From NCBI GenBank assembly GCA_910583845.1, contig CAJUAB010000002.1, forward strand, positions 124,001 to 188,000: a DNA stretch of 64,000 nucleotides, read 5' to 3'. The notes beneath the pieces are model-generated. The model saw only the letters and a program-made list of their open reading frames with translations. It was not told the DNA's origin and did not search any database. Positions within the stretch are counted from its first letter, which is position 1. Every line of letters begins with the position of its first letter. Source of the DNA: an uncultured Acetatifactor sp. (GTDB lineage Bacteria > Bacillota > Clostridia > Lachnospirales > Lachnospiraceae). This document shows, piece after piece, positions 34,737-42,888 of the stretch. Both the position numbers and the translations under genes were made by a program.

Positions 34737-35996
34737 ATGCAATATCGCAAGGACAAATACGGCAACGAAATTTCCGTGCTGGGCTACGGCTGCATGCGCT
34801 TTACACAGACGGCGGGCAGGATTGATCTGAAAAAGACCGAGGAAGAGATTATGGCCGCTTTCCGGGGCGGCGTGAACTATTATGACACGGCGTATATATA
34901 TGGGGGCAGCGAGGCGGCTCTGGGAGAGATTCTGGAGCGGCAGGGCATCCGTGACCGGGTGTACATCGCCACAAAGCTGCCCCATTATCTGATCAAAAGC
35001 AGCGACCGTCTGGACAAATATTTTGAGGAGCAGCTGCGGCGTCTGCGGACGGACCATATCGACTATTATCTGATGCATATGCTGACGGATGTGCAGACAT
35101 GGGAGCGGCTCAAGGGTCTGGGAATCCTGGAATGGCTGCAAAAGAAGCGGGAGAGCGGCGCGATCCGCCAGGTGGGCTTTTCCTATCATGGCAACGCGGA
35201 TATGTTCTGCCGCCTTGTGGATGCCTATGAGTGGGATTTCTGCCAGATACAGTACAACTATATGGACGAGAACAGCCAGGCCGGGCGCAGGGGACTTTTA
35301 TATGCCGCTGAGAGAGGATTGCCCGTCATTATCATGGAACCGCTCAGGGGAGGGAAACTGGTGGCCAGGCTGCCCGAGGCCGCCAGAAAAATCTTTGAGA
35401 ATTACAGGACGGCGGGAAAAAATCTTCCGGGAGATCCGGAAATGTCCGGACAGGATAGATCGAAGAAGCAGGGAGATACCGGGGAGGGTGTGCGGTATAC
35501 GCCGGCCCAATGGGCTTTTAAGTGGCTCTGGAACCAGCCCCAGGTGACCTGTGTGCTGTCGGGGATGAACTCACTGGAAATGGTGCGGGACAATATAAAT
35601 ACGGCGGAGAATACCCGGGTGGGAGAGCTGAGTGAGGCGGATGAGGCCATGCTGCGGCAGGTGGCAGGGGCCATCAATGCCCGGATGAAGGTGGGCTGTA
35701 CAGGTTGCGGCTATTGTATGCCCTGTCCCCGGGGGGTGGATATTCCCGGTTCCTTCGCTGCCTACAACCGTCGATACAGCGAGGGATGGGTGGCGGCCAT
35801 GAAGGATTATTTTATGTGTACCGCCATCAGGAAGGATTCCTCCGGGGCTTCCAACTGTGTGGAATGCGGTAAATGCGAGCGGCACTGTCCCCAGCATATC
35901 CAGATCCGGCAGGAACTCAAGGCAGTGAAAAAGACGCTGGAGAATCCGGTCTATCGGATCGCCAGATGGCTGGTGAAGAAAATGAAAGCGTATTGA
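34737..35996 (+). CDS. Aldo/keto reductase with C-terminal 4Fe-4S ferredoxin domain
   Basis: A 419-residue enzyme. Residues 1-300 form the aldo/keto reductase barrel (NYYDTAYIYGGSE with the catalytic Tyr region; YIATKLPHY). Residues ~320-400 carry two cysteine clusters, CTGCGYCMPCP and CVECGKCERHCP, of the ferredoxin type. This fusion is common in anaerobes; the substrate is generally unknown and electrons may enter from ferredoxin. GAGG lies five bases before ATG 34737, overlapping the end of the patatin gene. Confidence 0.92.
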   Translation: MQYRKDKYGNEISVLGYGCMRFTQTAGRIDLKKTEEEIMAAFRGGVNYYDTAYIYGGSEAALGEILERQGIRDRVYIATKLPHYLIKSSDRLDKYFEEQLRRLRTDHIDYYLMHMLTDVQTWERLKGLGILEWLQKKRESGAIRQVGFSYHGNADMFCRLVDAYEWDFCQIQYNYMDENSQAGRRGLLYAAERGLPVIIMEPLRGGKLVARLPEAARKIFENYRTAGKNLPGDPEMSGQDRSKKQGDTGEGVRYTPAQWAFKWLWNQPQVTCVLSGMNSLEMVRDNINTAENTRVGELSEADEAMLRQVAGAINARMKVGCTGCGYCMPCPRGVDIPGSFAAYNRRYSEGWVAAMKDYFMCTAIRKDSSGASNCVECGKCERHCPQHIQIRQELKAVKKTLENPVYRIARWLVKKMKAY

Positions 35997-36045
35997 GGCG
36001 GCGCTGAAACCGGGTGCTGTCTCTTATACAGCGGTTCCGGAGCGG

Positions 36046-36546
36046 TCAGCTGCCATGACCGAAGGGGAGCTTTGCCTGTATATGCTGCCTGATTGCGTCA
36101 AAGGAAACGGGGGTATAGTCAATACGCTCCGCGGAGACGCAGTAATGCTGGCTGCTGAAGGTTTTGTACAGGGGCGAGGCGTGTACATGTCCAAACAGGT
36201 TGGCATAGGGCATGTTCTCGCAGACATACAGAGGCTGGTGAGACAGGAGCCAGAATTCCTCCAGTATCACCGGCAGGTCGTACACCTCCGCAAAACCCAT
36301 ATCCCGGTATGACCGGTTGTCCAGCGTGTCGTGATTGCCCTTGATCAGGTATTTGCGTCCCCGCAGGAGCGCGGGAGACAGTTTGCCCCAGTCGCCCAGT
36401 ACGTAGACCGTATCTTCCGGGGATACGGTTTCATTCCAGCGGCGGATCAGCTCCCGGTCCATGGCGTCGGCGCTGTCAAACGGACGGTTCTCGTAGCGCA
36501 GTATGCGCTCATCTCCAAAATGCGTATCCGCAATAAAATAAATCAT
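36046..36546 (-). CDS. Small metallophosphoesterase
   Basis: A 166-residue calcineurin-like phosphoesterase of the short YfcE/phage-type group. Motifs: ADTHFGD, VLGDWG, KGNHDT, LLSHQPL and FGHVHAS supply the metal ligands. ATG 36546 is preferred to 36552 because GGAGG is eight bases away rather than two. It is convergent with the aldo/keto reductase. Nothing in the neighbourhood indicates its substrate. Confidence 0.85.
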   Translation of the reverse strand: MIYFIADTHFGDERILRYENRPFDSADAMDRELIRRWNETVSPEDTVYVLGDWGKLSPALLRGRKYLIKGNHDTLDNRSYRDMGFAEVYDLPVILEEFWLLSHQPLYVCENMPYANLFGHVHASPLYKTFSSQHYCVSAERIDYTPVSFDAIRQHIQAKLPFGHGS

Positions 36547-36720
36547 AGACATTTCCTCCGACTTTCGCAGGATGGAAGATCATGCGAAGCGCTTCTGCGG
36601 CGGAGGGCATGATCAGGATTCTGCTGTTTCAGTATACTCCACGGTGAGATTATAATCAATCCTGTGCAACTCTCTTTTTGTTTCCGGAATCAAGAAATAC
36701 TCTGATCTGAATGAAGGTCA

Positions 36721-36879
36721 GAGCGTGTCTGAAAAATTATTCCCGCCATCTGTACGTCCCACTTCGCGTGATATTTGGTCCAAATTCAGGTTACATAGCC
36801 CACTATGCGGCATCATTTGGTCCCAATCTCCCGCAAACTGTGACGCGCATCTGACGGAAAGCATTTTTCAGACACGCTC
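36721..36879. mobile_element. MITE-like element with 17-bp terminal inverted repeats
   Basis: GAGCGTGTCTGAAAAAT (36721-36737) and its exact complement (36863-36879) bound a 159-bp non-coding segment. Two-base CA repeats flank it, possibly a target duplication. The interior has no gene. Related ends occur at 9090-9121, weakly at 10192-10213, and in reverse at 37484-37504, so this seems to be one of several dispersed copies. I cannot name the transposase that would move it. Confidence 0.6.
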
Positions 36880-37130
36880 CAGGGTATATAGAGAAAAAAT
36901 TCTCTCCCGTACCCTGCGCAGGGCATTTGAAGCTGATAAAAACACACTTCTTCCCACATAACGGGGTCTATACAGAAAAATTGGCCTTACAGATCCACTT
37001 TTTAATGATGAGCGGGGTACAGACGGAAGATTTTTCTGTATATACCCTGTTTCTTCATCGAAACAGAGCATATAGGGAGGATATTGCGGAGAAAAGGGGT
37101 ACGGTGGAACAATAATTTTGTATATACCCC
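36880..37130. repeat. Cluster of GGGTATA/TATACCC palindromic repeats
   Basis: At least three hairpin-like units stand in a row: 36880-36916 (CAGGGTATATAGAGA with a TCTC...TACCCTG partner), 36963-37047 (GGGTCTATACAGAAAAAT with ATTTTTCTGTATATACCC) and 37096-37130 (GGGGTAC with TATATACCCC). Short open frames across them give repeating nonsense peptides of the VYTEK type. I read the stretch as non-coding repeat DNA filling the gap between the phosphoesterase and nrtR. Confidence 0.6.
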
Positions 37131-37399
37131 GCAGCTTCCGGAATTGTGAGCATATTCTGCCCATCTGGGCGGATTCTGTACCCGGGAGGACAGAATTCAC
37201 GCCGGTGGCCGGATAAAATGACAGCTTCTGTGTACACAGGCATAAGCAAAATTCAGAGCATCCTGGAAAATTGTATTTCCTGGAGCACCACTGCACATAT
37301 CACGCAAATGCGGGGATGCAGTCTGCCACGGCAGATGGCGGGAATGATGTTCAAACCCCTCCCGGGATTCTGAAATATACCGGAAATCAAAAAAAGGTC

Positions 37400-37427
37400 T
37401 TGCAATTATTCTCAAAATGAGTATAAT
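37400..37427 (+). promoter_or_regulatory. Promoter of the nrtR-pncA-pncB-nadE operon
   Basis: TTGCAA (37400-37405) and TATAAT (37422-37427) are 16 bases apart. The 5' untranslated leader would be about 210 bases. A 21-bp near-palindrome fills the spacer and overlaps the -10. Confidence 0.7.
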
Positions 37428-37460
37428 AAACTCAAGGGAATAAATCTCATTTTGAGAATA
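37406..37460. promoter_or_regulatory. Two candidate NrtR operators
   Basis: Site 1 is TTATTCTCA-AAA-TGAGTATAA (37406-37426), a 21-bp dyad with one mismatch lying between the -35 and -10. Site 2 (37442-37460) has the core TCTCA-TTT-TGAGA, centred about 35 bp downstream in the early leader. Together the sites also form an 18-bp perfect inverted repeat (37404-37421 with 37446-37463). NrtR proteins bind 21-bp palindromes near NAD genes, and this promoter precedes an nrtR gene. Confidence 0.65.
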
Positions 37461-37641
37461 ATTATCCGCCGCAGTCAGGAGAGAGCATTTTCCAGACACG
37501 CGCTGATATGCAATTCTGATTCGGAGCACGTTTTTGCAATTGCCTGCCGTATGATCCGGATGAAAGGGGGAATCAGCACAGATGACTTATGAAGAGTGAC
37601 AGGGTGATGCAGGAAAGCAGAAAAAGAGAAGGAGGGAAGCG

Positions 37642-38436
37642 ATGAGCGAGACAAACGCGAGGGGGCTCACGGAGCGGGAATTTCTGAGTAAGTATGATCC
37701 CGAAAAATATGAGCATCCTTCGGTCACGGTTGACACACTGATTTTTACAGTGGACAAAGGCGATGAGGAGGATCGTCTGCGGATTCTGCTGATTCAGCGC
37801 GGCGACCATCCCTTTTTGCACAAATGGGCCATTCCCGGCAGGTTTGTGGGAATGAGGGAGTCTGTGGACCAGGCGGCGGCCAGGGAACTGAAAGAAAAGA
37901 CGGGGCTGAATCCAGAGGATATTTATCTGGAGCAGCTGTATACCTGGGGGGATGTGGACCGGGACCCCCGTACCCGGATTATCTCCATATCCTACATGGC
38001 GTTGATCCCCGGGGAAATGTTTGCCCGGGGAACCCGGGGGAATCGGGATTCCACGGTCCCCACCGGGGGAAATACCCAAGAACCGGAAAAAGCGGCATGG
38101 TACTGGGTCGGCATCCGGGCGGGCAGTCTCAGATTGTGGAATGAGGACGGGGAACTTACCCTGGAGGATCTGGCGTTCGATCATGGAAGGATGATCCGGC
38201 TGGCTCTGGAACGCATGAAAAACAAGGTGTTTTACACAGATATTGCCTTTAAGCTGCTGCCGGATAAGTTTACGTTTTCAGAATTGCAGCGGCTGTATGA
38301 GGCCATTTTGGGGGAAAAGCTCCATGCGCCCAATTTTCGCAGGGATATGGAAAAATGGGTGGAACAGACGCAGGAGATTCACAGGCCCCAGCGGGCGGGT
38401 AAACCGGCCAGGTATTACAGACAGAAGAGGGGTTGA
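37642..38436 (+). CDS. nrtR: NrtR, Nudix-related transcriptional regulator of NAD metabolism
   Basis: A 264-residue protein. Residues ~25-160 form a Nudix-like domain (LLIQRGDHPFLHKWAIPGRF); its Nudix box reads RELKEKTGL, where one of the usual catalytic Glu residues is Lys, consistent with ligand binding rather than hydrolysis. Residues ~185-260 form the winged-helix domain typical of NrtR (FTFSELQRLYEAILGEKL, NFRRDMEKWV). Known NrtR proteins repress NAD genes and release DNA when ADP-ribose or a related compound binds. It leads the NAD operon, and two dyads at its promoter suggest it also represses itself. AGGAGG precedes the ATG. Confidence 0.92.
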   Translation: MSETNARGLTEREFLSKYDPEKYEHPSVTVDTLIFTVDKGDEEDRLRILLIQRGDHPFLHKWAIPGRFVGMRESVDQAAARELKEKTGLNPEDIYLEQLYTWGDVDRDPRTRIISISYMALIPGEMFARGTRGNRDSTVPTGGNTQEPEKAAWYWVGIRAGSLRLWNEDGELTLEDLAFDHGRMIRLALERMKNKVFYTDIAFKLLPDKFTFSELQRLYEAILGEKLHAPNFRRDMEKWVEQTQEIHRPQRAGKPARYYRQKRG

Positions 38437-38437
38437 C

Positions 38438-38552
38438 GAGCCATCACGCAGTGATGGCAAAGTCGTGAAGCCGTACGGGAGAAGCTGTCATGAGAGAGTT
38501 TGCGAATGAAAGCCTTTCCCGGGGGTGTACGGCGAAGGGACTTTGCCCTTCA
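38438..38552 (+). repeat. 115-bp structured intergenic element, copy 1 (diverged)
   Basis: The element begins right after the nrtR stop and ends about 12 bases before the pncA ribosome site. It shows nested pairing: hairpin GCCATCAC/GTGATGGC (38440-38458), outer stem GGCAAAGTC/GACTTTGCC (38456-38464 with 38539-38547), stem GCCGTAC/GTACGGC (38470-38476 with 38527-38533) and inner stem 38477-38491 with 38506-38520. It has the same length and layout as the tandem copies before nadE, with sequence changes that keep the pairs. Confidence 0.75.
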
Positions 38553-38581
38553 GAGCCGATTCAATTAAGGAGGAAAAGCAT

Positions 38582-39106
38582 ATGAGGTATTTGATCGTAG
38601 TAGACATGCAGAAGGACTTTGTGGCGGGGGCGCTGGGCACGGAGGAGGCACAGCGGATTCTGCCGGCCGTAGTGGAAAAGGCGCGGACCTTTGAGGGGCA
38701 GGTGATATTTACCAGGGATACGCACCAGAGCGACTATATGGAGACGCAGGAGGGGAAGTTCCTGCCGGTGCCCCACTGCATTCAGGGCAGCGAGGGCTGG
38801 CAGCTGGCCGACGCGCTGGAAGAGATTCGTATCCGAAAAAATCTGCCGGTGTACGACAAGGTGACCTTCGGCTGTCCGCGGCTTGCGGAAGATCTTGCCA
38901 GAATAAACCAGGGAGAACCCATCGAATCGATAGAGCTGATCGGGGTGTGTACGGAAATCTGTGTCGTGAGCAATGCGCTGACCATCAAGGCGTTTCTGCC
39001 GGAGGTCCCCATGTATGTGGACCCGGCCTGCTGCGCAGGAGTGACTCCCCAGGCGCATGAGGCGGCGCTGGTTACCATGAGATCCTGCCAGATTCAGATA
39101 CGGTAA
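38582..39106 (+). CDS. pncA: Nicotinamidase
   Basis: A 174-residue cysteine hydrolase of the isochorismatase family, placed in an NAD operon, so nicotinamide to nicotinate is the expected reaction. The catalytic triad is D8 (VVDMQKDF), K93 and C127 (GVCTEICV); D46, H48 and H65 would bind the metal. AAGGAGG is a strong ribosome site before ATG 38582. The following gene product uses nicotinate, so the pathway is contiguous. A 115-bp structured element separates it from nrtR. Confidence 0.92.
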   Translation: MRYLIVVDMQKDFVAGALGTEEAQRILPAVVEKARTFEGQVIFTRDTHQSDYMETQEGKFLPVPHCIQGSEGWQLADALEEIRIRKNLPVYDKVTFGCPRLAEDLARINQGEPIESIELIGVCTEICVVSNALTIKAFLPEVPMYVDPACCAGVTPQAHEAALVTMRSCQIQIR

Positions 39107-39174
39107 AGCCGGAGCGGGCTTATGGCTTTGGGATAGAAGCGGTTCAGGTGCGGTGAGCACGGAAAGGAAAACAT

Positions 39175-40638
39175 ATGAAACAGTTTCATGAGAGAAATTT
39201 GTCCATGGTGATGGATTTTTATGAGATGACTATGAGCAACGGTTATTTCCAGGACCAGGATCAGAATACCAGGGTGGCTTTTGACGTATTCTACAGAAAG
39301 AACCCGGACAATGGCGGATTCTCCATTTTCTGTGGCCTGGAGCAGATCGTGGAATATATCGAAAACCTGCATTTTGACAGGGAGGATATCGAGTATCTGC
39401 GCGGTCAGGGGCTGTTTGGAGAGGAGTTCCTGCGGTATCTGGAGGACTTCCATTTCAAGGGCGACCTGTACGCTTTTCCGGAGGGGACCATCATGTATCC
39501 GAATGAGCCGGTCATCACGGTGATTGCTCCCCTGATTGACGCCCAGCTCATTGAGACTGCCATTCTGCTGGAGGTCAACCATCAGTCCCTTATCGCCACC
39601 AAGACCCGAAGAATTGTCCGGGCGGCGGACGGCAGGGCCGTATCGGATTTTGGCGCCCGCAGGGCCCACAATATGGACGCCGCCGTATACGGAGCCAGGG
39701 CGGCCTACATCGGCGGCGCAGTGGGCACCGCCACGGTGCTGGCGGGCAAAATGTTCGATATCCCCATCAGCGGGACCATGGCCCACAGCTGGGTCATGTA
39801 CTATAAGGATGAATTTACCGCGTTCAAAAAATACGCGGAAAATTACCCGGATGCAACGGTGCTGCTGGTGGATACCTACGATGTGTTGAAGAGCGGCGTA
39901 CCCAATGCCATACGAGTGGCCAGGGAAGTACTGGAACCCATGGGCAAGCGTCTGAAGGGAATCCGGATTGACAGCGGAGACCTGGCATATCTCTCCAAAA
40001 AGGTGCGCAAGGCTCTGGACGCGGCGGGGCTGCAGGACTGCAGGATAGTGGTTTCCAACAGCCTGGATGAATATACGATCACATCTATTCTGGCCCAGGG
40101 GGGCAGAATTGACAGCTTCGGAGTGGGCGAGAGACTGATTACCTCCAAATCCGATCCTGTTTTTGGAGCCGTGTACAAAATTGCCGCCGTGGAGGAAAAC
40201 GGGGAGTTTGTTCCCCGCATCAAGGTGTCGGAAAATGAAGAAAAAATTACCAATCCAGGGCTTAAGACAGTATATCGCGTCTATGATGAGAACAAAAAAG
40301 CCATTGCGGATCTGATTGCCCTGGCGAATGAAAAGGTGGATTTTGCAGCACCCTATCAGTACGTGGACCCCAAAAAGCCCTGGAAGAGGCGCTTTTTTGA
40401 GAATTGTACGGTGAAAGCCCTGCAGGTTCCCATCTTTCAGAATGGCAGACTTGTCTATGACCTTCCTTCCGTACAGGAAATAGCCGAATATGTAAAGCGG
40501 CAGCTGGGGGAGGAGATCTGGGAGGAAGAGCAGCGCTTTGAGAATCCGCACATTCATTATCTGGATATGACCCCCCGCATGTACGAGGTCAAGATGTCCA
40601 TGCTGAATGATTCCCGGGAATCTTCGGAACACAAGTGA
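39175..40638 (+). CDS. pncB: Nicotinate phosphoribosyltransferase
   Basis: A 487-residue enzyme joining nicotinate and phosphoribosyl pyrophosphate to give nicotinate mononucleotide. The N-terminal DFYEMTMSNGYF, the phosphate-binding RRAHNMDAAVYGARAAYIGG region and GIRIDSGDLAYLSKKVRKAL are standard for the family. AAAGGAAA precedes the ATG. It lies 68 bases after pncA with no structured repeat between them, unlike the gaps on either side. Confidence 0.96.
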   Translation: MKQFHERNLSMVMDFYEMTMSNGYFQDQDQNTRVAFDVFYRKNPDNGGFSIFCGLEQIVEYIENLHFDREDIEYLRGQGLFGEEFLRYLEDFHFKGDLYAFPEGTIMYPNEPVITVIAPLIDAQLIETAILLEVNHQSLIATKTRRIVRAADGRAVSDFGARRAHNMDAAVYGARAAYIGGAVGTATVLAGKMFDIPISGTMAHSWVMYYKDEFTAFKKYAENYPDATVLLVDTYDVLKSGVPNAIRVAREVLEPMGKRLKGIRIDSGDLAYLSKKVRKALDAAGLQDCRIVVSNSLDEYTITSILAQGGRIDSFGVGERLITSKSDPVFGAVYKIAAVEENGEFVPRIKVSENEEKITNPGLKTVYRVYDENKKAIADLIALANEKVDFAAPYQYVDPKKPWKRRFFENCTVKALQVPIFQNGRLVYDLPSVQEIAEYVKRQLGEEIWEEEQRFENPHIHYLDMTPRMYEVKMSMLNDSRESSEHK

Positions 40639-40641
40639 ACG

Positions 40642-40889
40642 GAGCCATCGCGCAGCGCAGGAAAAGTCACGAAGGAACACGAGAGGGACTTCCATGAGAG
40701 TATTAACGAATGAAAGTCCCTCTCATGGGAGTGTGCCGAAGACACTTTTCCCTTCAGAGCCATCGCGCAGCGCAGGAAAAGTGGCGAAGGAACACGAGAG
40801 GGACTTTCATGAGAGTACCGACGAATGAAAGTCCCTCTCATGGAAGTGTGCCGAAGACACTTTTCCCTTTAGAGCCATCGCGCAGCGAT
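40642..40889 (+). repeat. 115-bp structured intergenic element, two tandem copies plus a partial third
   Basis: Copies start at 40642 and 40757, and a partial copy (GAGCCATCGCGCAGCGAT) starts at 40872, giving an exact period of 115. In copy A, outer stem GGAAAAGT/ACTTTTCC (40660-40667 with 40744-40751) encloses GGAACAC/GTGTGCC and a 15-bp inner stem (40681-40695 with 40710-40724). In copy B the inner stem GAGAGGGACTTTCAT is perfect. The array fills the gap between the pncB stop and the nadE ribosome site. Confidence 0.9.
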
Positions 40890-40907
40890 TAAATTAGGAG
40901 GAATTAT

Positions 40908-42779
40908 ATGGAATACGGATATATCAAAACAGCCACGGCATCCTTTGACGTACAGGTGGCCTGTGTGAGCGCCAATGTGGAGAGTATGCTCCGTCTGATG
41001 CGGCAGGCCTGGGAGAGACAGGTGGAACTCCTGGTATTCCCGGAACTGTGCGTTACCGGTTACAGCTGCGGCGATCTGTTTCTCACCAGGCGGCTTCTGA
41101 ACCAGGCGCAGGAGGGGCTGAAACAGTTGGCGGCGGCTTCCGCGGGAAGCTGCTGCCTGGTGGTGGCCGGTGCTCCGATCTGCCATAATGAGAAACTGTA
41201 TAACTGTGCCGTCTTTATACAGGACGGGAAGCTGCGGGGCATAGTACCCAAATCCTATATTCCCGGATACAGGGAATTTTACGAGAAGCGCTGGTTTGCC
41301 CCGGGCAGAAAGATAAAAGCCGAAGAAGAGATGGGCGTGCCCTTTGGCGTCTCGGTGATGATGCAGCTGGGGAGCGATGTGCGGGTGGCGGCGGAGATCT
41401 GCGAGGACCTTTGGGTGGCGGACAGTCCCAGCATCCGTCACTGCTTAAGCGGTGCGGATCTGGTGGTCAATCTCTCCGCCTCCAATGAGACGGTATCCAA
41501 AAAGACTTACCGCCGGGATCTGGTAAAAATGCAGTCCGCCAAGTGCATGTGCGGCTATATTTATGCCTCCTCCGGAGAGGGAGAAAGCACTACGGACCTG
41601 GTATTTTCAGGACATTGTATGATTGCGGAGAACGGCAGCATCAAGGCCGAGAGTTACCGGGAGAAGGAGGGACTGCTCACGGCGCTGATCGACGTGCAGA
41701 AATTGCAAAGCGACCGGATGAGGATGAACAGCGAAAGCGAAACTGCAAAGCCCGATTCCTATGTGCGGGTACAACTCCGGCGGGAAAGTTTCGGCCATCT
41801 GCCCGACCGGGTGGACGCGTACCCCTTTGTGCCCGCGGATCAGGAAAAAAGAACGGAGCGCTGCCGGGAGATTATGGAAATGCAGGCCTGGGGCCTTTAT
41901 GAGCGTCTGAAAAAGACCGGAGTGAAAAAAGCCGTGATCGGCATTTCGGGAGGACTGGACAGCACATTGGCCCTGCTGGTGACTCTGGAAGCGTTTCGGA
42001 AGCTGGGACTGCCGGCTGACGGCATCATCGCCGTCACCATGCCGGGGTTTGGCACTTCCGCCCGCACCAGGGCCAACTCGGAGGAACTCATGCGGCTCTG
42101 CGGCGTGACGGCCCGGACCATCTCCATCACGGAGGCGTGCCTTTGGCATATGCGGGACATAGGACACCCGGCGGATGTATATGATGTGACATACGAAAAT
42201 ATCCAGGCCCGGGAGCGCACACAGATTCTCATGGATCTGGCCAACCAGGAGGACGGTCTGGTCATCGGCACCGGAGACCTGTCCGAGGCGGCTTTGGGAT
42301 GGTGTACCTACAACGGCGATCACATGAGTATGTACGGAGTCAACTGTTCCATCCCCAAGACTCTGGTAAAATATCTGGTGTCCGCCTATGGGGGGACGCA
42401 TCCGGAACTGGAGGCGGTACTGAACAGCATCTGTGACACAGTGATCAGTCCGGAGCTGCTGCCGCCGGCGGCGGACGGAGGAATCAGCCAGTCCACCGAG
42501 GCGGTCATCGGCAAATATGACCTCCATGATTTCTTTCTCTATCATTTTGTCCGGAACGGCTTTGAGAGGGAGAAAACAGTGGCCCTGGCCGGTATCGCCT
42601 TTCCGCAGATCAGCCGTGAAACCCTGGAAAAGACCGCGGACACCTTCTTTAGACGTTTCTTTTCCCAGCAGTTCAAACGATCCTGCATGCCCGACGGTCC
42701 CAAGGTGGGCTCGGTAAGCCTTTCCCCCCGGGGCGACTGGCGAATGCCCTCTGACGCTGTGGCGGCAGATTACCTTTGA
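40908..42779 (+). CDS. nadE: Glutamine-hydrolysing NAD synthase
   Basis: A 623-residue enzyme for the last step of NAD synthesis, amidating nicotinate adenine dinucleotide. The N-terminal glutaminase (nitrilase fold) has the triad E46 (FPELCVTGYSCG), K115 (VPKSYIPGY) and C165 (AEICEDLWV). The C-terminal synthetase has the PP-loop motif GISGGLDSTLAL and GTGDLSEAALGWCTYNGDH. AGGAGG precedes the ATG, immediately after the tandem 115-bp repeats. nadD, needed between pncB and nadE, is not in the window. Confidence 0.97.
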   Translation: MEYGYIKTATASFDVQVACVSANVESMLRLMRQAWERQVELLVFPELCVTGYSCGDLFLTRRLLNQAQEGLKQLAAASAGSCCLVVAGAPICHNEKLYNCAVFIQDGKLRGIVPKSYIPGYREFYEKRWFAPGRKIKAEEEMGVPFGVSVMMQLGSDVRVAAEICEDLWVADSPSIRHCLSGADLVVNLSASNETVSKKTYRRDLVKMQSAKCMCGYIYASSGEGESTTDLVFSGHCMIAENGSIKAESYREKEGLLTALIDVQKLQSDRMRMNSESETAKPDSYVRVQLRRESFGHLPDRVDAYPFVPADQEKRTERCREIMEMQAWGLYERLKKTGVKKAVIGISGGLDSTLALLVTLEAFRKLGLPADGIIAVTMPGFGTSARTRANSEELMRLCGVTARTISITEACLWHMRDIGHPADVYDVTYENIQARERTQILMDLANQEDGLVIGTGDLSEAALGWCTYNGDHMSMYGVNCSIPKTLVKYLVSAYGGTHPELEAVLNSICDTVISPELLPPAADGGISQSTEAVIGKYDLHDFFLYHFVRNGFEREKTVALAGIAFPQISRETLEKTADTFFRRFFSQQFKRSCMPDGPKVGSVSLSPRGDWRMPSDAVAADYL

Positions 42780-42804
42780 TTACAGAAAATCATTAATTTA
42801 GCAC

Positions 42805-42833
42805 TTGCGTCCGCCGGAAATTTGGTGTATAGT
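42805..42833 (+). promoter_or_regulatory. Promoter of topA
   Basis: TTGCGT (42805-42810) and TATAGT (42828-42833) are 17 bases apart, about 55 bases before the topA start codon. Confidence 0.6.
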
Positions 42834-42888
42834 GGTTCACGATTGGGTTGGGTACAGAATAGCCCACAGGAAAGCAAGGAATGGAATT

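Noticed and set aside
36927..37115. Short frame with VYTEK-like repeats
   Set aside because: The repeats follow DNA palindromes rather than codon structure, and there is no ribosome site; treated as repeat DNA.
39094..40695. 533-codon minus-strand frame opposite pncB
   Set aside because: Same reasoning: complete overlap with an unmistakable nicotinate phosphoribosyltransferase and no protein-like motifs.
40642..40889. Tandem repeats considered as a CRISPR array
   Set aside because: The unit is 115 bases with no spacers and with internal stems, and no cas genes are present.
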